A DNA stretch of 64,000 nucleotides from Micropterus salmoides. Its lineage: Eukaryota > Chordata > Actinopteri > Centrarchiformes > Centrarchidae. Numbering within the stretch: the stretch's first letter is position 1; every line of letters starts with the position of its first letter. Where the stretch lies: positions 4,594,933-4,658,932 of the forward strand of contig NW_024044681.1 of the NCBI RefSeq assembly GCF_014851395.1. The letters are read 5' to 3'. The notes under the pieces are model-generated. The model was not told where the DNA came from and made no database searches. It worked only from the letters and a program-made list of their open reading frames with translations. The position numbers and the translations under genes were made by a program. Positions 56,901 to 64,000 of this stretch are shown in pieces.

Positions 56901-57270
56901 TTTAACCCTGTTCACACTGTTTAACCCTGTTTACACCGTTTAACCCTGTTTAACCCTGTTTGAACCAGTTTACACCGTTTAACCCTGTTTACACTGTTTA
57001 ACCCTGTTTACACCTATTTGAACCTTTTTACACCTGTTTGAACCTGTTTACACTGTTTGAACCAGTTTACACCGTTTAACCCTGTTTACACTGTTTGAAC
57101 CAGTTTACACCGTTTAACCCTGTTTACACTGTTTGAACCTGTTTACACGTGTTTGAACCTGTTTACACCTGTTTGAACCTGTTTACACTGTTTACACTGT
57201 TAAAACTTGTTTACACTGTTAACAACTCTTTACGCTGTTGTTACCTGTTCACAGCGTTTGAACCTGTTTA
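53983..57270. repeat. ~10/19-bp minisatellite rich in TGTTTAC
   Basis: About 2.6 kb of repeat (excluding the insertion at 56079-56725) is made of short words CTGTTTACAC, TGTTTAACCC and CTGTTTGAACC arranged in 19-20 bp pairs. TGTTTAC, the forkhead core, recurs about every 20 bp. The array is imperfect, with CCAGTCTGAACC variants marking longer repeat blocks. No stop-free frame of note runs through it. Confidence 0.93.
56079..56725 (+). mobile_element. Penelope-like retroelement fragment with inverted arms, inside the minisatellite
   Basis: Arms 56115-56285 and 56552-56723 are inverted copies of about 171 bp. The 266-bp centre contains, in shifting frames, DILDREDGWFERGVKEA and EKPSLNRGGGLRHHLSPTYN (about 56349-56410, +), which match from memory the C-terminal endonuclease-side region of fish Penelope-like elements. 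Inverted partial terminal repeats are typical of that class. It is inserted in the forkhead-rich array and has no complete enzyme. Confidence 0.65.
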
Positions 57271-59300
57271 ATACTGTCTACCCTGTTTAATTGTGCACTT
57301 TGCCACACGCCTTATTTTCCTTCAGAAAGTGGACCCTTTCTAGTCTGCTATAAACATTTAGCTGATGTGAGGGAGGCTGCAGTACATGTAGTAAATCCAT
57401 GTTTTCTAGAAAACAAATCAAATGTGTGACTGGATCTTTGTGTGGGCATAATTATAGATTCTATTATTTAAATGAGCCCATCAGCTTTTAATGAAACAGT
57501 TTTATATTTCTTCAATATTAAAAGAGTTTTCATGTGATTTAAATTCTCCATATGCAGATGTGTGATATGAATAATGTATGAAACATACGTCCATCATGAA
57601 TGAGGATAAAAGGACATTTCTGTTGCTTCCTCTCACAAATGCTAATAACCAACGGCTCATTAACATGTGGAGTGTTGAGACTCTCAGCTTCATTATGAAG
57701 CTCAGCACACACTGGAGGTCTGAACCAACAATAAGAGGTTATATAAAACTCAAGCAGACAGTAAATCCACAGCACGCTGCAGCTGGGAGCACAAATGTGT
57801 TTCACAGTTTCAGGCTGAAACATGTCTGTTCAGAGCTCATTATGAAAGTGTAACTGAATACAGAACACATGTCAGACATCTGATCAGCATGTTACGTACT
57901 AAACAGGAAACCTTCTCAGCAGAGGCTCAGAGCTCAGACCACGAGTCCAGGCTCAGTGTCTTTGTCTTCCAGGTAAGACGGAGAGACAAACTGATGAAGA
58001 GGGTTAGCAAAGCAAACCTTCACCGGCGAATGAAAAGAGCAGCAGCAGAAGAAGAAGAAGTGATTCAGAGTCGACCTGACAGAACAACAGGAGACTCCAG
58101 TCAGACCACTTTAACAAACATGTTGTCTGGACTGGTCTCAGGTCAGCTGCTTCCCTCAGTACAGTCTGACAGGCTCTGCGTGGCCCTGCTGGAATTAGTC
58201 TGGTGTGACAGTGCTCATCCACCAGGCAGCAGGAAAAGGTCAGACTGCTTTTAATGGATGGTGAACCTTTGTTTTAAACCCTCGCTGGCTGAATGAAACC
58301 CGTGTAGCCAAAGACTCAGAGCTGGTGAACAGCTTTATAAATATTAAAACACCTTGTAGTAATTTCTGTCAGGGCAAATTGCTGCTGACACAGAATGATT
58401 CATTTGTGCATCGGCCTCATTCTCACAGGCGGGCGGGAACGCCTTTAATTACCTGTTGGCAAGTGATGCGTCTGCTCCACCTGCCGTCCTCTCAAGACAG
58501 CAGTGTGTCGGCGGCGTGTCCCACACTCCTCCGGTCATTTGTTGGCATACCTGCAGGACATCATCACACATTATAGGAGGTGAAGATGAGGACAGAATCT
58601 GCCTCTGAGCCAGTTTAGAAATTTCTGTCAGATCGGTTTGACATTCAGTTTGACGCCACGACGAATGATTAATCACCTAATTAAGCAACGGCTCGATCAC
58701 CTGATTGATCAATAATCTGTTGGGCGGTGAATTGGATTTCTGGCAGCTCAGAAAGGTGAGTAGCTTTTCTCTGCAGCAGATTCACATTAACTTCCTGATA
58801 TAACGATGATAAAACTCTACATGTGAACTCACGTTTCAGTCCCTCAGTAAACTGATCCTCTATAACACGTCTCCTTATCTCCTCTGCAGATCTGACCCGC
58901 TCACTAATGAGCTCAACAAGGCTAATTAAGGTTATCATGTGTTTTATAGATAATAACATAGTGTATCTACAGTCACACAGCAAGTGCATGAAGGAAATGT
59001 CACATGATCAACTGCCACAAAATATTTATCATTATCTAATGAATAAACTGTATATGGATCACTACCATTATACACATGGCTACTGTGCTGCACGTACTGT
59101 AAGCGTTTAAATATAGAGATGTTCTGTCACTTCTGTCAGAGGACGTAGGTAGAAACACCACAGAAGAAGAGCAGAACAAAGAAACACAACCTGAAGAGAG
59201 AGAGGAGGGTTTCTACATAACTACTGACTGTCAGCCAATCACAGAGCTCTAATAAAGAGAGCGAGAGGGACAGAGAGAGAGAGATGATGGTGTTTAGATG
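57271..59300. other. Intergenic or promoter-proximal DNA, no gene recognised
   Basis: No spliceable coding exon is recognised. A 102-codon minus-strand frame at 58989-58681 (LVELISERVRSAEEIRRRVI) has a helical, coding-like composition but no start context or family I know. Confidence 0.4.
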
Positions 59301-59305
59301 TGGAA

Positions 59306-59554
59306 TCTTTTTATAGACAAGAAGAAAAAAGTTTCAGTTCAGAGCAGAAGAGAAGACGAGGATCCAGGAGAAGAAGAGGAGGAACAAAGAAACAAGAGGA
59401 ACAGGAGGAGAAACAGAGGAGGAGGTGAAGATTTGAAGATAGAGATGTACAGGTTGTAAATCTGTGATTTTGGACTGAAAAAAGGAGGAAGTGAAGGAAA
59501 AGAAGAGACGTTGTTTGGACTTGTTGAAGGAGACGTGGAGACGTTTTCTGAAGG
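59306..59554 (+). promoter_or_regulatory. Candidate TATA-type promoter and noncoding first exon
   Basis: TTTTTATAGACA near 59308 resembles a TATA box. It is followed by 240 bp of purine-rich leader without a long frame and a strong donor, GAAGG|GTAAGT, at 59555. A CCAAT-type word (CAGCCAATCAC) lies about 75 bp upstream of the TATA at 59231-59241. The coding exons would be to the right, outside the window or past the 60.8-kb array. Confidence 0.45.
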
Positions 59555-60837
59555 GTAAGTCTGAATCTTTCTTCTTCAGGTGGTTTTTATTCTGTATTCT
59601 TTATTGCAGGAGAGCGGAAGTTTACTTATTTTCTGCTTCTGCATTTTGACACTGTTAGATTTGTTTTTATTTTCAAAGAAATGAAAGAGAAAAGGTAGAA
59701 AGAAAGTGACGGTTGCTGTTTCCAGACTAAACTCAGAGGTGTTGTTGGTTTAAATCAGTTCATTATCACTTGTTTTATTCTGTACGTCCATTTGGAAATT
59801 TCAGAAGGTATTTTACCTCAAACGCTGAGCTCTGGTCATTTTATTGTATCACCAACAATTCAACCTCAGCAGATCCTCCTCTCACCGTCACCAGCATGTT
59901 GCTGATGTTTCAGCTTCAAGCTGAATCTGCAGAGCAACAGTGAGGTCATTAACCGTTCAGTTGAAGCTTCTGTTAGACGTCTGACTGCACGACTCAAATA
60001 CCGTTTCTAAGAGCTTGCAGCCTGAGTCACACACAGAGGAAAGAATCACCGCCATGAAACGAGTGTCATTTACACCGAACAGGCTTCAGACGTTCAGTGT
60101 GACCCGCTTAGAAACCTGCTGAAACGAGGTTTCTCAAGTATTCTACCCGGATTCTACAGAACTTATTTATTTGAATATGGACCACCTGTAATGTTGTCTC
60201 AGACCACTAAAGGTCCATTCCCAGAAAACAATCGTCCCAGTGACGTAAACTAATCAGATCTGAAAACAATACGTCAAACCCTTGAGATGCTTTTATTTTG
60301 AAAAGTCTGCACAGCTGGGGGTTACGAACCAGCAGATGTGGTAATTAAATTTCGTTAATTAATGGATTATAGATTATGGCCTCTCCGTTTTCTGAACCTC
60401 TTTCTATCATGTGACCTCATGACATCATGACCTGATGACCTTGTGTTTAATCTGTGCAGCTGTTAAACACCTGCAGCCCTGAACATGAATTCATCTTCAT
60501 TTAGGGAGCAGCTCCGCTCTAAAGTCCTGCCCTCACATCTGAGGTAATCACAACAGATGATGTTTCAACCAATCACAGATCAGCACCAGTTTATGTCACC
60601 TCCACTTGGTTCAGACGTGATTCATACTGAATAAAATCAGTTAGCTGGAAACAGAAGTTTGATATGATTTTAACTTAAGCACCTTTTATGTGGACGTCCT
60701 GTCAGTGTCAACGGTGAACGCTTCCATGTACCAGCATGCATTGCGTGTGGGCTTCTGACGCCACCAGGTGGACCACTACAGCTCTGAGCAAGCTAGCTGC
60801 TGGGTGTTAATCCACGCTCCACTGCATTCACGACAGA
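59555..60837. other. Unique DNA, possible intron; nothing recognised
   Basis: The sequence downstream of the candidate donor contains no further exon that I can support and runs to the edge of the 32-bp array. Confidence 0.4.
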
Positions 60838-63800
60838 CTAGCTTAGACCAGGCGAGAAAGACACCAGGTGACATATAGACCGGGCGAGAAAGAGACCAGG
60901 TGACATATAGAGCAGGCGAGAAAGACACCAGGTGACATATAGAGCAGGCGAGAAAGAGACCAGGTGACATATAGAGCGGGCGAGAAAGAGACCAGGTGAC
61001 ATATAGAGCGGGCGAGAAAGAGACCAGGTGACATAGAAAGAGACCAGGTGACATATAGACCAGGCGAGAAAGAGACCAGGTGACACATAGACCGTGCGAG
61101 AAAGAGACCAGGTGACATATAGAGCGGGCGAGAAAGAGACCAGGTGACATAGAAAGAGACCAGGTGACATATAGACCGGGCGAGAAAGAGACCAGGTGAC
61201 ACATAGACCGTGCGAGAAAGAGACCAGGTGACATAGAGCGGGTGAGAAAGAGACCAGGTGACATAGAAAGAGACCAGGTGACATATAGACCGGGCGAGAA
61301 AGAGACCAGGTGACACATAGACCGTGCGAGAAAGAGACCAGGTGACATAGAAAGAGACCAGGTGACATATAGAGAGTGCGAGAGAGACACCAGGTGACAT
61401 ATAGAGCGGGCGCGAAAGACACCAGGTGAAATAAAAAGAGACTAGGTGACATATAAAGCGGGCGAGAAATAGACCAGGTGACATAGAAAGAGACCAGGTG
61501 ACATATAGACCGGGCGAGAAAGAGACCAGGTGACACATAGACCGTGCGAGAAAGAGACCAGGTGATATATAGAGCGGGTGAGAAAGACATCAGGTGAAAT
61601 AGAGCGGGCGAGAAAGAGACCAGGTGATATAGAAAGAGAACAGATGACACATAGACCGGGCAAGAAAGAGACCAGGTGACACATAGAGCGGGCGAGAAAG
61701 ACAACAGGTGACATAGATAGAGACCAGGTGACATATAGAGAGGGCGAGAAAGACACCAGGTGACATATAGACCGGGCGAGAAAGAGACCAGGTGACATAT
61801 AGAGCAGGTGAGAAAGACACCAGGTGACATATAGAGCAGGCGAGAAAGACACCAGGTAACATATAGAGCGGGCAAGAAAGACACCAGGTGAAATAAAAAG
61901 AGACTAGGTGACATAGAGCGGGCGAGAAAGACACCAGGTGACATAGAAAGAGACCAGGTGACACATAGACTGGGCAAGAAAGAGACCAGGTGACATAGAA
62001 AGAGACCAGGTGACATATAGAGCGGGCGAGAAAGAGACCAGGTGACATATAGAGCGGGCAAGAAAGACACCAGGTGACATAGAAAGAGACCAGGTGACAT
62101 AAAAAGAGACCAGGTGACATATAGAGCAGGCGAGAAAGACACCAGGTGACATAGAGCGGGCGAGAAAGACACCAGGTGACATAAAAAGAGACCAGGTGAT
62201 ATATAGACCGGACGAGAAAGAGACCGGGTGACATAGAAAGAGACCAGGTGACACATAGAGCGGGCGAGAAAGAGACCAGGTGACATAGAAAGAGACCAGG
62301 TGATATATAGAGCGGGCGAGAAAGAGACCAGGTGACACATAGAGCGGGCGAGAAAGAGACCAGGTGATATATAGACCGGGCGAGAAAGAGACCAAGTGAC
62401 ATAGAATGGGCAAGAAAGATACCAGGTGACATAGAAAGAGACCAGGTGGCACATAGACTGGGCAAGAAAGACACCAGGTGACATAGAAAGACACCAGGTG
62501 ACATATAGAGAAAGAGACCAGGTGATATATAGAGCTGGCGAGAAAGAGACCAGGTGACATAGAAAGAGACCAGGTGACATATAGAGCGGGCGAGAAAGAG
62601 ACCAGGTGACATATAGAGCGGGCAAGAAAGACACCAGGTGACATAGAAAGAGACCAGGTGACATAAAAAGAGACCAGGTGACATATAGAGCAGGCGAGAA
62701 AGACACCAGGTGACATAGAGCGGGCGAGAAAGACACCAGGTGACATAGAAAGAGACCAGGTGATATATAGAGCGGGCGAGAAAGAGACCAGGTGACACAT
62801 AGAGCGGGCGAGAAAGAGACCAGGTGATATATAGACCGGGCGAGAAAGAGACCAAGTGACATAGAATGGGCAAGAAAGATACCAGGTGACATAGAAAGAG
62901 ACCAGGTGGCACATAGACTGGGCAAGAAAGAGACCAGGTGACATAGAAAGAGACCAGGTGACATATAGAGCGGGCGAGAAAGACACCAGGTGACATAGAA
63001 AGAGACCAGGTGACATATAGAGAAAGAGACCAGGTGATATATAGAGCTGGCGAGAAAGAGACCAGGTGACACATAGAGCGGGCGAGAAAGAGACCAGGTG
63101 ATATATAGAGCGGGCGAGAAAGAGACCAGGTGACATAGAGTGGGCGAGAAAGATACCAGGTGACATAGAAAGAGACCAGGTGACACATAGACTGGGCAAG
63201 AAAAAGACCAGGTGACATAGAAAGAGACCAGGTGACATATAGAGCGGGCGAGAAAGAGACCAGGTGACATAGAAAGAGACCAGGTGACATATAGAGCGGG
63301 CGAGAAAGACACCAGGTGACGTAGAAAGAGAACAGGTGAAATATAGCCCGGGCGATAAAGAGACCAGGTGATATATAGACCGGGCGAGAAAGAGACCGGG
63401 TGACATAGAAAGAGACCAGGTGACACATAGAGCGGGCGAGAAAGAGACCAGGTGACATAGAGCAGGCGAGAAAGAAACCAGGTGAAATAAAAAGAGACCA
63501 GGTGACACATAGACCGGGCTGGAAAGAGACCAGGTGAAATAAAAAGAGACTAGGTGACATAGAGCGGGCGAGAAAGACACCAGGTGACATAGAAAGAGAC
63601 CAGGTGACACATAGACTGGGCAAGAAAGAGACCAGGTGACATAGAAAGAGACCAGGTGACATATAGAGCGGGCGAGAAAGAGACCAGGTGACATATAGAG
63701 CGGGCAAGAAAGACACCAGGTGACATAGAAAGAGACCAGGTGACATAAAAAGAGACCAGGTGACATATAGAGCAGGCGAGAAAGACACCAGGTGACATAG

Positions 63801-64000
63801 AGCGGGCGAGAAAGACACCAGGTGACATAAAAAGAGACCAGGTGATATATAGACCGGACGAGAAAGAGACCGGGTGACATAGAAAGAGACCAGGTGATAT
63901 ATAGAGCGGGCGAGAAAGAGACCAGGTGACACATAGAGCGGGCGAGAAAGAGACCAGGTGATATATAGAGCGGGCGAGAAAGAGACCAGGTGATATAGAG
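60838..64000. repeat. 32/20-bp minisatellite running off the right edge
   Basis: Two unit types alternate: a 32-bp unit (GACCAGGTGACATATAGAGC, then GGGCGAGAAAGA) and a 20-bp short form (GACCAGGTGACATAGAAAGA). Higher-order copies are clear: about 360 bp starting at 61891 recurs without evident change starting at 63537, and blocks at 62280-62470, 62745-62935 and (less exactly) 63010-63200 match. Antisense open frames up to 890 codons are artefacts of stop-free units. Confidence 0.96.

Noticed and set aside
58681..58989. Minus-strand 102-codon frame with helical composition
   Set aside because: No recognised family, splice sites or promoter; too weak to call a gene, though a protein search would settle it.
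60838..63934. Minus-strand frames of 676-890 codons with SPGLFLA repeats
   Set aside because: Repeat-unit artefact, open in several frames at once.

Overview
The window is nuclear DNA of a ray-finned fish, most likely a percomorph teleost. Intron-bearing vertebrate genes with GT-AG boundaries, fish-type transposons (Tx1-clade LINE, L2-like LINE, Tc1, hAT, PIF/Harbinger, Penelope-like, tRNA-derived SINEs) and a great deal of minisatellite DNA all point that way. Two 500-N scaffold gaps (15348-15847 and 50556-51055) interrupt it. No bacterial-type operon, CRISPR array or phage is present.

Real genes, left to right. (1) The 5' part of lamtor4 on the minus strand (257-520, continuing off the left edge). 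(2) atp6v1f, complete, two exons (1081-2075, +). (3) lta4h on the minus strand, 18 exons read here from 29405 down to 20019; the short last exon was not found. (4) arf5, complete, six exons (39497 down to 33380, minus). (5) gcc1 (noncoding exon ending near 40206, coding 42581-49497, +). (6) The last coding exon of an unrecognised minus-strand gene (50228-50350), tail to tail with gcc1. (7) A possible noncoding first exon near 59340-59554 (+).

Two gene pairs are divergent and share short promoter regions: lamtor4/atp6v1f, both acting at the lysosome surface in V-ATPase/Ragulator nutrient sensing, and arf5/gcc1, both acting at the Golgi. The first promoter carries two CACGTG elements that match the TFEB/CLEAR motif almost completely, one beside each gene.

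Roughly 38% of the window is tandem repeat. Arrays lie at 3.7-5.7 kb (33 bp, inside a Tc1-like element), 7.7-8.1 kb (12 bp), 8.3-15.3 kb (32 bp with seven long spacers), 22.6-23.1, 25.0-25.5 and 26.9-27.9 kb (lta4h introns), 35.4-38.6 kb (40 bp, arf5 intron 3), 40.3-41.8 kb (20 bp, telomere-like core, gcc1 intron 1), 43.0-45.3 kb (76 bp, gcc1), 54.0-57.3 kb (forkhead-motif-rich) and 60.8-64.0 kb (32/20 bp). Long open frames running through these arrays, up to about 1080 codons, are by-products of stop-free repeat units, not genes.

The most unusual pattern is that repeats repeatedly start at, or contain copies of, splice sites. Arrays begin within about ten bases of the donor of lamtor4 exon 1 and lta4h exons 3, 4 and 8. 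The 40-bp array in arf5 carries dozens of look-alikes of the neighbouring donor. gcc1 has three tandem copies of a donor, and the unknown gene has three tandem copies of an acceptor. I did not find a novel protein system; the novelty is in repeat biology.
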